Shown: positions 46,371 to 57,700 of the stretch, one piece after another | How the letters are laid out: the number at the start of each line of letters is the position of its first letter | Numbering within the stretch: position 1 is the first letter of the stretch | Origin: Chimonanthus salicifolius | Taxonomy: Eukaryota > Streptophyta > Magnoliopsida > Laurales > Calycanthaceae | Direction: 5' to 3' | DNA length: 64,000 nt | NCBI GenBank assembly: GCA_013350335.1 | Contig: CM023535.1 | Coordinates: 21,917,746 to 21,981,745 of the forward strand | Program-made: the position numbers and the translations under genes | The notes under the pieces: model-generated | Seen by the model: the letters and a program-made list of their open reading frames with translations, nothing else | Databases searched by the model: none | What the model was told of the DNA's origin: nothing

Positions 46371-49300
46371 CCTCTAATTGTTTATAACCTGATGGTTCAT
46401 GCAAGTATAACATAATGACATAGAATTTAGTGGTAAATATTGATATAAGAACATAAGGGTAAACAATGTCCTATAAGAATGATCCTAAGGTAAAAATAGA
46501 TCATAGGTTGGTAAGTTACATGTTCATTTGCATTGGTGCATGCATGCCATGATTTCTGATTTATTTGAGTTCTCCCCATTGAGCTAGTAACTCACGTCCC
46601 TTACAATCCAGGATATGAGCCGGAGGATGAAATGGCGGAACCAATGGTGCCTCGCCAGGAGTTAAAACTTGGATTATTCTGTTGTTTCCAGCACGTGGAA
46701 ACTAAGCGAACCTTTGGACTATTTTGTATTTTTAATTAAAAATATGCCTCATGTGGCATAAAAACCTTATTTTTGTAAGTTTTAATGTTGTATACATTAT
46801 AAGGTTTGTTGGTATGTTTAATATATGGTTCCTCACGTGTTTTGAGGGTTAATGAATAATGATGGTTGTTTGGAAAAAAAAATTAAGTCGCGCTCCGAGC
46901 CCACATCTGGGTTCAGGGCGTGACAACATTTCAAAAGAATCCTTATAAATTTTCATTTGAAAACAGGTGATGTCAGTGAGTCTTTTAACTCTTTCTACTT
47001 CATTCACTTATGTTAGAATGTCAATCGTCAGTCATCCAAAATACACAAGGTTAGCTTGGAGTTAATCTTTCCCTTTTTGAGCTTAAGATAGGTAAATCAT
47101 AGCTTAGAAATGCAACATCAAAGTCTTAGCACATAAAAAAAATTACTTCTCAAGGTATTACATAAGAATTAAAAGAAAAAGAGCATTTTTCCTAAATTCT
47201 TTGAGAACAAATTTGAAGCTCAACACTACTCTATTTTACAAAAATAACAGTCTTGGAGTTCCTAAATTTTCGAATAGATAAATTTTCATACCTTGATTGT
47301 GAGAATCGATTAAGAAATGACTTGCTTTGAAAACCCACAAAATCCCTAAAAGCCACTGCCAGAACCATTGGAGAAGAAGAGGAAATAAGAAGAAAAAAGA
47401 ACAAGGGAGAAAAGGATCGGTGGAGTGAAGAGAGGAAGGTGAGTAAAATATATATATATATATATATCTATCTTTTTACCTACCCTCTTCATCTCATCTA
47501 TTTAAAACCCACCAAGTCGATGGAAACCTATGATTGTTTAGCCATGGGTGGGGTGAATAATCACCCTATTTTCCATTTTTTTTTGTTTATCCATTCATAA
47601 ATAAATTAAAACTTTATAATACTATGGTTTAGAAAAATAAATTAAAACCAAATAATCACCATAGTTTTGGAAAATAATTTAAATCCTTTCTAGACTTTGG
47701 GTATTTTTAAAATCTCACTAAATTAAATCAACTACTTAAATAATTTAAATATTCAAAATCATAAACACATAAGAATCTGGAGAGAGAAATCCATTTAAAA
47801 TTTAATAATTTATGCAAAATCATTTAAATTTTCAAAACTTAAATATTATTTGATTAAGGATCATATAAATGTAAATTTCCAAAAATTTAAACAATACTTT
47901 GTAAAACTTTTGACTTTTCAGCTAGGTTAAATAATTTAACTAATTAAAACACTCTAAAAATTTCAAGACATTTTGACACTTTTAAAATATTTAAAACTAT
48001 CATTTTCTAAAGTAGGGACACCCCTGATAACTTAAAAATCACACTTTTGTAAACCAAAATTACCGACGATGAAATTCTTTAAACCAAGAATTTTAAACTA
48101 AATTAATGAGTAAAATTTGAGAATTTAAATACCTCAAATATTTTATTTTCCAAACATATATTTTTAAGGGTTTCAACTGGAGAAAGTTCCGATAATTACA
48201 ATTTGCCACTGTACTAAAGGAGTCGAGATCACAGGTTCCGAACTCAGGTTGAGTCAAACTTTGACTCTACACAAAGCCCACATGTTAATTTCATAGATTA
48301 ACTAACCACTGAATGCACTTAGTGGTTACTAATCGCACGATTAGACATTAATTTGGGTCGAGGTATTATAACACATTCACCAATCAATACATGGTGAATC
48401 CAATGAGTCATCAAACATAATTAAGTATCTGAATTGAATAGAGATATATGATTTTCAACATAACGGGCATGACATGCAACAAGAAATCTTTATGATTTAG
48501 TGTGCATTATCAATCTAAGGATTCCAACATTGCATGTCATCAACAAATAATCCAATCAAGGTGTGTAGCGTTCCTCACCTTAGATTCTACGCATCTCCGG
48601 GTTGGTTCTTGGGTCATCTGGCTCCGAAATTGGGGTATTAGGCACTAATCATACACAAGACTGTAGAAACCACATATAAGTCTTTTAATTAGGCCAATTA
48701 TATGCTTAATTACAAAACCCCCAAAAATTCACGCAAGACTTAACCCAACCTAAGTTAACTAAGTTCAACCCATGAGAAATCTCCATTTCAAAATTTCCAA
48801 GTTTTCTATTATTGTCTTAGAGTCCCAACTCGATTTGGGGCTCAACCCTTGCTTCTTGCAAACCCCAACTACAATTTTCCTCCATTAATTCAACTACCTT
48901 CTCAATCTAAACTCCCATTATCATTTTTTACCTCCATCCCACACAGTTCCCTACTTAAATACATATTAGAGAAGAAAGAAAGTGGGAGAGTGGCGTTTCT
49001 TACCTTCTTAGAGGAAAAAACACCGGTAAGGAGGCTTTGGAGTGGTGCTCGATCCAATAGTCACACATGCAAGAAGGGATTTGGGGGTTAGCAGAGGGAA
49101 ATGGACGTTGGTTTGGTTGGGAGTGTGACGCCCCGCCCTTTTCCAAGTCTTAAATCATAGTATTTTTTTTTGTAAATAGAAATAGAAAGAAAAGGATGGA
49201 GTGTGACGACGCAAGTCGATTTCGAGTCCGAAGACCTGACCCTTGAATAGTCCAACCTATCATATGCGTGGTACAAGCCCATGATGACATTTTGCACTTG

Positions 49301-50089
49301 CTAGCACAACCTGCGGAATATTTAAACATTTAACATTGCATGACTAGTAAGCCACCTCTCAAAACAAAAGTAAAGAAATTCCCAACATCAATCTAAGTCA
49401 AATACAAATTGAAAGTACTAAGAGTCAAATATTATATAACATTCCCAAAATTGAATATTCTTACAACTACATTGTTTTCAAATTCCGAAACATCAAAATG
49501 AGCTAGGCTATCCAAGCTCCTTTCTTGCATTCGTCTCTTTCATATTCGGCCATCGCGTGGTCCGATCTTGTCTACATTCTTTGGATCTGCATGTACATCT
49601 AAAGGGGGGAAAGAATGGGCTTAGTCAACGCGCCAAGTAGGAATTCCAATCAAGATAAGTGCACTAAAGTTTGTCATACCAAATAATATATATACATATA
49701 TCCTCATGATTAAAAACGTTACATATTATCAACATCATAGGTTTCTCAATTCTCATTTATATCAAAATATCGAATTTCATATTCAAATCATACTTCTTTT
49801 CATGAGAGAAACCTCATATTCGAAATCATGTTTAGTACTTTTCTCAAAGGATTTTATTCTTGAAAATCTCATGCTTTCTCAAACAATCTTCATATTAGAA
49901 AGCCTCATATTCAATTCATGTCAATGTTTATCATGATGCAATATGTCAATGGTGCTATGTATGCCCTTTCATGTCCTATAATATACAACCAACAATTTAA
50001 CTGGAATCACCGGTAGAGTGTTTCCTCCATATCATTACTATTCACACTAACAAAGTCTGTCCGTACGATTCAAACTCTTAGTCACAACA

Positions 50090-50270
50090 TCAAAGGTTGT
50101 CCGGACAATTCAGCGATTTGGTTCGTCAAACAAATACCACGACACCAATGTCTGACCGGACTATTCAGACACTTGGTTTGTCAAATACCATTACCACATC
50201 ACTTACTGCGACACCAATGTCTGTCCGGACCATTCAGACACTTGGTTCGCCAAATACCAATCACATCCCA
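50090..50270. repeat. Three-copy tandem repeat in S9
   Basis: Units share GACACCAATGTCTGTCCGGA or GTTGTCCGGA, ATTCAGACACTTGGTT and GTCAAATACCA, with spacings of about 60-75 bp. The array is about 1.0-1.1 kb from the LTR 3' end. Confidence 0.85.
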
Positions 50271-51879
50271 TGCCATGTGCATGAGGTACATGAATGCAAA
50301 TTAATGCTAAAGTCCATCCATCATACATTTTCAATCATCTCATATATTTCATAAATCTCAAATCATTTCAAAATATAGACAAGATATCATATACTCAAAA
50401 TGCCTCAAAACTCATATAGTACTAATATCATTTCATAATTGAAATCTCATGATTTTTACAAGAAATCAAATCATATTAATAATCAAGGTATTTAATTCAC
50501 AACTATAGTACTTCAATAATGTAGGAAAACCTACTTGGTCTAAGGTGATCAGCAAGGATAAACGATTCACGAAGTAGATCGGACAATCTCTGAGTTACTC
50601 TCGTCTATTCGTTCGTTCACATATATTAACGTATAATCCCTACGTCATTATAATGTAAAAACCCTCTAATTCAATTTATGGAAGTCTTAATTAAGCTTTA
50701 AGGGTCATTTGGCGAAGGTCATTACAGTCTAAATGACTCTACATGTGTGTTTTGTCCTAACTAAGGGTAAAATGGTCATTTTACCCATAATACTATATTT
50801 AAACATAATTCGTAAAACTCCAAATTATTTAAAGTCACTGATATATTCTTTAGCGAATTAGAATTTAGGAACAAAATACTCATAATTAGAAAATAAAATT
50901 TCAAATCTAGTGAAGATGTCCAAAACTAACCTTTCTAGTTTTGAAATATAAACTGCGGACTATTTTTGTAAAAATCATTTTGGGTTCTTTTCGCTATTGG
51001 AATAACTCAAGTAAATACTCTTTGGAAAACTGTTTGATAGTAGAAATATTTAGAAAATCATTTTGAAATAGTCATAGGTTCATTTTCGGGACTGATATGT
51101 AAAAACAATTTTCTATCTTAGAACTGTCCAGTTTTTATAAAATTATTTCAGGTACCTCCCGATGTCTGAAAATTGAGAATAAATACTTTTTGAAAACGTT
51201 TTTCATATTAAAAAATTGAAAAATAGTTACTAATTCTTAGAAAATCATTTTGAGATGTTTAAAGGTCCATTTTTTGGACTGATTTGCAGAAACAATTTTA
51301 CCATAAATCATTTTTCCAAAGTTCACCATAAGATATCATTTTCTTAAATCATTTTTTTTTACAAAAACCAGTAAATAAAAGACATTTAAATATTCTAATG
51401 GAGTTATAAAAACACTCTAAAAGAAAATATCTAAACATCAAGGCATTTTAAGTAGAACTTCTCGTGTAAGTCTATTTTATGAAAATACCTACTACTTTTT
51501 ATTATCTTTTTATTACACTCCATTTCTTAGATTCTCTCTGTAGTTTCTTTGATGCAAGAACTTAGATAAAGAGATGAAACATTTTAACATCTAAATCAAA
51601 TAGCCAAGAGGATTGAGGAACCTACTTGTTCAAGCTCTAATCAATTCTTCAAGTCCTTCCTTCATTTTTCCAAACTTCAAGCACCAAAGAGAGGAAGAGG
51701 AAGAGAAACTTCTAACACTCTCTCTTTCTTGCTTCAGATTTTTAGAGAGGAAGAAGGAGGAGGATAGAAGAAGAGAATGGAGGAAAAGAGGTAGAGATGG
51801 AGCTCTAACTTTTCCTCTCTTTTTTATTTTTTCCTCTACCTTATCTTCCTTTTGCTTTTTGTCAAGAAACAAAAGCTAG

Positions 51880-52000
51880 ATCACTTATTGGTCTAAACTA
51901 AAGGTGGGGTGGTGAGGTGAATAACACTTATTGGTCCAAACTAAAGGTGGGGTGGTGAGGCGGAGAACACTTATTGGTCCAAGATAAAGGTGGGGTGGTG
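51880..52000. repeat. Three-copy tandem repeat near the 5' end of S9
   Basis: CACTTATTGGTC, then AAACTAAAGGTGGGGTGGTG or AAGATAAAGGTGGGGTGGTG, occurs three times at a period of about 48 bp. Confidence 0.85.
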
Positions 52001-52372
52001 ATGTTGCTTTCATCCTTATCTTGCCATATGGCATGCCTTGCCACGTCATCACTGAGTGGCAATTCGCCACGTCATCGACTAATCGCAATTAATTAAATTC
52101 CACCTCATCACATGGTTTTGAAATTAAATTATAATTTGATTTAATCACCATTAAATTCATTTAATTTATTAATCACTTATCTAATCTTGTTAATTAATCT
52201 CCAAGTTTCCCATCAATTTCCAATTTGAGTTCAAAATATTCCGGGAACATTACATTGAGTTACGGGGTTGAAACTCCGAGTCATTATAGGAAGAGAGTTA
52301 TCACAGGGTTTGGAAGGGAAAAAGGAGAATGAAAATGAAATTTCGAGTCAGTTGGGTTTAAATATGCCAACT

Positions 52373-52840
52373 TGTAATGGCCTGCACCAGTGTAGGGTGC
52401 TTGAGAGAGATTTTGGCCATAGAGAGTTTGTGCAAGTGAGAGGCGCAAAAGTCTCACATTGCATAGGACAAGCAGTGGAGAGGAGGATATAAACTAACAC
52501 TCTCCTCCCAACGCGTTTTGGGCTTAAGTATGACACTTGGGCCCAATGCAAAGCCGTGAGGGTGTATGGCCCCAAACCGGACAATATTGTGCTAGTGTGA
52601 TGGGTTGTTACAAATGGTATTAGAATTTGGTTCAACTCTCGGACTAAGGTGTGGGAAGATGAGAGTGGTAGAGCCGGGGATGGCTCTTGTCTAAAGGGGG
52701 TGGGATTGTAATAGCCTGTACCAGTGGAGGGGTGCTTGAGAGAGATTTCGACCATAGAGAGTTAACTAACACTCTTCTCCCTTCCAGCACAACACGTTTT
52801 GGGCTTAAGTGTGACACTTGAGCTCAATGCAAACTGCTCT
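52373..52840 (+). mobile_element. TRIM retrotransposon with truncated 3' LTR
   Basis: The 5' LTR (52373-52612, 240 bp) starts TGTAATGGCCTGCACC and ends GGGTTGTTACA. It is followed by TGGTATTAGAAT, a primer-binding site close to the TGGTATCAGAGC complement of initiator tRNA-Met. A 95-bp non-coding interior ends in the polypurine tract AAAGGGGGTGGGA. The 3' LTR begins at 52707 (TGTAATAGCCTGTACC) and can be matched to the 5' LTR until about 52835, with one internal deletion of about 80 bp. Such tiny non-coding elements are TRIMs. Confidence 0.85.
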
Positions 52841-53669
52841 CTACTGGTCTGTGAAGGTCACAATAACAACACGTGTCGATCAGACAGACAAAAGACCCAC
52901 TGGTCAAAGTTAGTTAGTTTTTCTATTCTCTGAAGGTCGCACCGACACCTAGTATCGATCGAACCGATAGCGGCTCCAACTCTGGTTGGTTTCTTGCCCA
53001 AAATCTGTTCAAGGTCTATTCTCAGAAGCTGCATCAATCAAATCGACGGTTCTGGTCGGTCGCACCGACATACACTAATTTATTATTTCTTTTATTTTTC
53101 TAATTTCTCCACCTGGCCATCTCAAATGTGGACGTTGGGACACATGCTCGAGTGGGACCCTTGTGGAGCCCTCAAACACCTCTCACACGTGCAATTTGAG
53201 CACTAACCAAGAGGTATTACCTATATATCTAGGCATGAGACCCACTAAATTGAGTTGTGATAAATCAATTGGAAATGTCTTTTAGTGAATATGCAAACCC
53301 ATGAAAATTCACATTAATTATATTAATCAAACATTATTTTTTTAGCTATTCAAAATTTGATCAATCTAAATTATTCTTTTAATATTTAAACTTTGTAGTC
53401 TTTAAAGCATGACTTGATTAATTTCACTCAAAATGAATTTAAGAGGGTTATATATTAACTTTTTTTTTTTGGGACTTGTTGTTTAACCCGAATTCAATAT
53501 AAGAATTGTTCAAACTTATCATAAATGAATGGGTTTGAGTGCATGTAATAGCTTGTTGGAATTGGCTTCGGTTAAACTATTGAGCCGTTCTATCTAAACA
53601 TACACGTTTGAGTTTTTTCAAGAATCCATGGAAAAATTTATCGAACTTTTGATCCATTTAGTCATTATA

Positions 53670-53700
<31 letters not shown>

Positions 53701-54058
53701 TTTGCTATTTTCTCTCTCTTTATCCCTCTCAATTATTTTTAGCTTAACGAGGGGAGAATTGTTCATTAAAAAAAGACATGATGAATTATAAATTTTGACA
53801 CCTAGTAATCTCGTAACTAAAAGTAATAGACCGTTTTGAGTTAAATTTATTCAATTTCTCATTATATCTACTGTTAAGACAATGTAAGTGATGTAGTCTC
53901 AAACAGACCCGATTTAAAATTTTCTTTATTTCCTGTTATTTTTTCTTTTAAATCTCCCCCAACTCCCCAACCCCCCAATACAATTAGTTTATTCCTTTTT
54001 TAGCATAAAAAATCTCCCAAAGCTCACTTGTAAATAATCACTAATCAGAATACTATTT
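52841..54058. other. Repeat-derived and AT-rich spacer before NEPRO
   Basis: 52850-53080 holds scattered copies of GGTCGCACCGACA and ATCGATCGAACCGAT-like dyads that resemble the LTR arrays, without recognisable ends. From 53220 to 54058 the sequence is AT-rich with an (AT)n run at about 53679-53700, and I see nothing coding. Confidence 0.5.
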
Positions 54059-54642
54059 TTGGAATACAAACCCCCGTGTCCTATTTTCCTTTTTCCCCGT
54101 CTCCCTCGTCTCAGCGCAGGCAGGGGCCAGGGGTTTCCCAGTGCTCGGGCCTCCGTGCGTTTACGGGGACTTACTGTTTTGCCGTCTTCTGCTCCGGCGA
54201 ACCGAAGACGAGTTTATCTCGTCGCCCCAGTTCAGTCCGTCGCGCGATCTTCTCCACCGTCGCCCCAGGCCGCAGCACCGCGCTGCTGTGACACCTCCCC
54301 CCATCGTTTCTCAGTTCCCTCTCATCTTATCCGTCATTCCTTTGCTCCAGAAGAGGCCCCCCTCGTCCTCTTCACTCAGCAGAGGTTTCCTTGAACTCGC
54401 CTGGGTCTTGCCTCCACACGGCACAGCGGTTCAGCGTCTACGCCTCCTCCAACGCTCTGCCCGGCCCGACGAGGCCGTCCTGTCATTCTCGAGCTCTCAG
54501 CGTGACCGGGTCCATAATTTCTACCTCTCTGCTCGGTTGAGAAGGGTCGGAAGCGAGATTATTTATCTGATTGTCTACCCCGCTTCGCTGTGCCAACGGA
54601 CGAGACCTCCTTGTCGTCTTCTTAAACCGCATCCGTTGCGTC
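54059..54642 (+). other. GC-rich 5' untranslated exon / CpG-rich promoter region of NEPRO
   Basis: The region is markedly richer in G+C and CpG than its surroundings. It ends at the strong donor GTAAGT at 54643, and the acceptor TGCATAG ends at 54762, eight bases before the NEPRO ATG. That fits a non-coding first exon with a 120-bp leader intron. The overlapping frames here (up to 168 codons) have no recognisable domain and do not join the NEPRO frame. The transcription start is not determined. Confidence 0.6.
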
Positions 54643-54770
54643 AGTAAGTGAATCCCCACACTGTTCATGATGTTAGCCTCTCTACCATGTTCTTCGATTT
54701 CTATAATATATAGATGATTTAGTCTAATCTCTTGCTGCTTGCATCTGTATGTGTCTGCATAGATTAGTAA

Positions 54771-57700
54771 ATGGGTTCCGAAAATGCAAATCTTGAGGAT
54801 AGGTTGAAATCTCTCATTTCTCAGCTTCAAACAGAGGCAGGTATCCTCGATCGTATCATATACAAGGGAAAGAATCAGCACAGGCGCTGTCTGTATTTCC
54901 AATACCTCTTGAAGGTTACTCTCTCTCTCTCTCTCTCTTCGAAGTTTTCACATCTTCAATTATCACTTCGTTTTTTTTTTTTTTTTTGAAATATAAAATA
55001 TGCTGCTTGGTAACAATAAGTTGCAGGACTTAATAGTTATATGCGTTGCTAAAAGGGGTTCCCCCCCACCACCAAGTAGTTGAAACATGTGACTGTGCAC
55101 ATGTGTTCCTGTGCATGTATGCGCACCCACTACTAGATAAACTCATGCCTTATGACACTATTAATCTTTGGGACCTTTAAAAGCATGACTTTGTTGAACC
55201 AATTAGGCACTATAAGCAAGCTTAGATCTTTCTAATGAATCCATCCATGCGGTGCCTACAAAGGGGTGCACATGATTGGCCACATAGAGGGTTGCTTACA
55301 GAAAATGCATATTTATAAAGTTCTAATACAATGGTCTGCGTAGCTCTGGGTATGGGATTGAATCCACCAGAGATCCAATTCATATGGTAGCAGTGGGTGT
55401 GGGAGGGGAGGGGAGGGGAAAGGGATTGCAAATTTGACCCAATATGATCTCCATAAGGGAGTTTGTGGCATATTTAGCAGCAGACTGGTTTCCAGAAGAT
55501 CCATATCATAGACACATGTATATATGATTTGATCTTCAGTAGATTTAATAAACTTACCGTCACAGGTGAGGAGAGATGTGAGGCTTCTTCTATCAGCTGG
55601 TTTGAAAGAGATTTTGAGCTTCCTTTTTCAGCTAATAAATGGAAAGAAACCTACCCTGAAGCTGCATCTTTTAGAAAGGTATGCTTTGTGTCATTTAGCT
55701 ATATGAAGTGGTTATCTTTAATAGAAATGCCATAGAGCCTGTTTTGTATAAATTTCTAACAGTTTAATTCCCAAAATACAAAAGGTAGCACATTCTATTA
55801 ACTTTTAAAGATTGATTTATTTTGGAAAATTATGCAAAATACACATAATTCCTACTTACTGTAAGAATTCTGGCCATCCTGCAAGCTCATAGAATGAATG
55901 CTGTTTGATTATGCGAAATCACTGGCTAATTTTATGATTATTGTGTTCCTGTTACATGAGTATTGAAAATGGCACCGTGCTTGGGTGTGGTTAGATTTTC
56001 TTCTGAGTAAATGTGTTTTTCTACGTGAGTTGTATGTAGAATTGCAATGGGGAGGAGTTTACAGAAGAAACTTGCTGATCCTTTCATGGTTCTTTGTCAG
56101 CGATATATAATATCTGATTCTAAATTACATCCATAATTGAATCCTCAATTGGATACTAATTACCGGGATCATATTTTTTTGAAAGATCAATTACCGGGAT
56201 CATATTCTAATTACATCCTTTAAAATGCCACGCTTGATTGTGGTACAATATTTGCATCATACAGTCAATTTAAGGAGGGGCATTTTCCTTGAATGCTACT
56301 CTTGAACATCTATACTCTTTCCTTGTTTTAATGAAATTTACACAGTTATCTTTTAAAAGAAAGGTACATTGAGTTATGTAGCAGGAAGAGGCGGTTGCCA
56401 TTTGAACGGAAACACCTCCACCCCAGAAGAATGCCTTCGCTCTATTGGGAAAACGCTTCAAAAGCTGCATCTTTCTTGCGCAACAATGCTTGAAAGCTGC
56501 AAACAAAGGCATTAAATTACCTATCCCATATGAATTTTATTGAAGGAAGGCCCTTGTTAAGTTGGGCATACAACTTTAGCTATGAGCCAGCTCTCCGCCT
56601 ACCATCTGTTCGGAGCTCTAACTGAACCTCGCAGAACCTCTGTAAAGAAAATGCACAGGGTCTTATGTTTTTTTTAGAAATGAATTAGTTTCGAATTGTG
56701 GCCCCAGATAATGTAAAATAGACCACAGAGCTCTTTTATTGGAAGAACTTGCTTCATCTTGACAGTCCCTTCAAATTCACGTGAATATCATGCAACATCA
56801 ATTTGCCCAGAAGGAAATCATAGCAAGGTTTTAGCATGACCTTAAATAAGAATGTCAGCCACTTGAAATTGAGGTTATGTGAGGGAGGTCTATGTTGCCA
56901 TTGGTGAAGTGATCTTTGTGAAATGAGAATCCAACTCATAATGATTGGTTTGCTTGGAAAATATTGGATTTGAGGTACTCTAGTATGACCAGTGTTATCA
57001 ACAAATAAAGGAGTATTTGATATTGGTGGCATCTGACAGTTGGAAAGAAGATGCCAAAGCCAAACAATCTATCTAATTGCAGAATACACAGATGAGTGTT
57101 TGGATTCAGTGGATGACTTGGAGATAATATTTTGCTTCTTGTATTTGCAAGAGATGAGAGAAGTGCCAAGAAACATGCACTATCTAATTATGATTTTATA
57201 TTTTTATGGGTATTTGGACAACCAACGCAATTTATAGCAATTTAACTAACTAATTGTAAGGAAGAAAGTAATGAGTGGAACAATCCATGAGAAGGTCTAT
57301 GTAAAGATACGTTTACTACTGTTAGTGAGATATTTGATTGTATAAATCTGCATTTTCTACATTTTATTTTACGGCATACACCTCGCGCGGAGCCAATGAT
57401 GGGAAGTGGTCATAAAACCAATGTTACCGGGGCAAAAAGTAGACAAATGAAGAAGCATTTACAAAATTCCAGAGATGGGCCTGATTCACAAAAGAAAAAG
57501 ATATTGCGTTCTTTGCTCATGTATATTTTCTTGTTATTTCTTCTTAAAAAGCTGTTCTTAGTGAGGGTTGTGTTTCTTAGTGAGGGTTGTGTTTATCGTA
57601 AACAATTTGACTCAACATTGAAAACCAATGCAATGCCAAGTTGTCATTGTCAAGTAGACGAGATTGCTTACCAATTTAGGATGGAGCATAAGGTCAAAAT

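Larger units (their letters stand above)
39455..46925 (+). mobile_element. Solo LTR 'S7' (own length about 3.4 kb), inserted in S6 and split by S8
   Basis: It starts TGTAATACCCAGCCCAATTT and ends CTGGGTTCAGGGCGTGACA. The flanking 5-mers AAATT (39450-39454) and ACATT (46926-46930) match at 4 of 5. The sequence resumes after S8 at 45392. A TATA box (40369) and a four-copy array (46230-46370) are internal landmarks. Confidence 0.83.
31831..48370 (-). mobile_element. Outer solo LTR 'S6' (own length about 3.0 kb) carrying nests S4+S5 and S7+S8
   Basis: It starts TGTCAAGCCTCGAACCC and ends GGTCGAGGTATTATA, where the expected ...TTACA has one C-to-T change. A perfect duplication ACACA flanks it at 31826-31830 and 48371-48375. 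Its own sequence is 31831-33068, 39147-39454 and 46931-48370, about 2986 bp. It was therefore hit twice, by S4 and by S7. At 32485-32590 it has a degenerate repeat of CCCACTCGACC-type units. Confidence 0.82.
49124..52254 (-). mobile_element. Solo LTR 'S9' (3.1 kb)
   Basis: It starts TGTGACGCCCCGCCC, nearly the same as S8, and ends CCGGGAACATTACA. The flanking 5-mers GGGAG and TTGAG match at only 3 of 5, so the duplication is weak. The interior has a three-copy array at 50090-50270 and a three-copy CACTTATTGGTC repeat with GGTGGGGTGGTGA (51880-52000). Confidence 0.75.
48376..52288 (-). mobile_element. Probable outermost LTR 'S10', interrupted by S9
   Basis: 48376-49123 and 52255-52288 read as one LTR 5' half in minus orientation, ending GACTCGGAGTTTC...-type sequence with the terminal ...GAGTCATTATA at 52288 (one C-to-T change from TTACA). 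S6 would have inserted in it at 31830/48371. Its far end, to the left of 31826, was not located and no target duplication was found, so this is a tentative reconstruction. Confidence 0.4.

Noticed and set aside
54141..54647. 168-codon frame in the GC-rich region before NEPRO
   Set aside because: The region ends in a strong donor followed by an acceptor just before the NEPRO ATG, so it is better explained as a non-coding first exon. The translation (R, P and S rich) has no known domain.
54961..55010. Another possible LINE stub, T(17)GAAATAT
   Set aside because: No direct duplication could be found on the two sides, so it may be a simple poly(T) tract.
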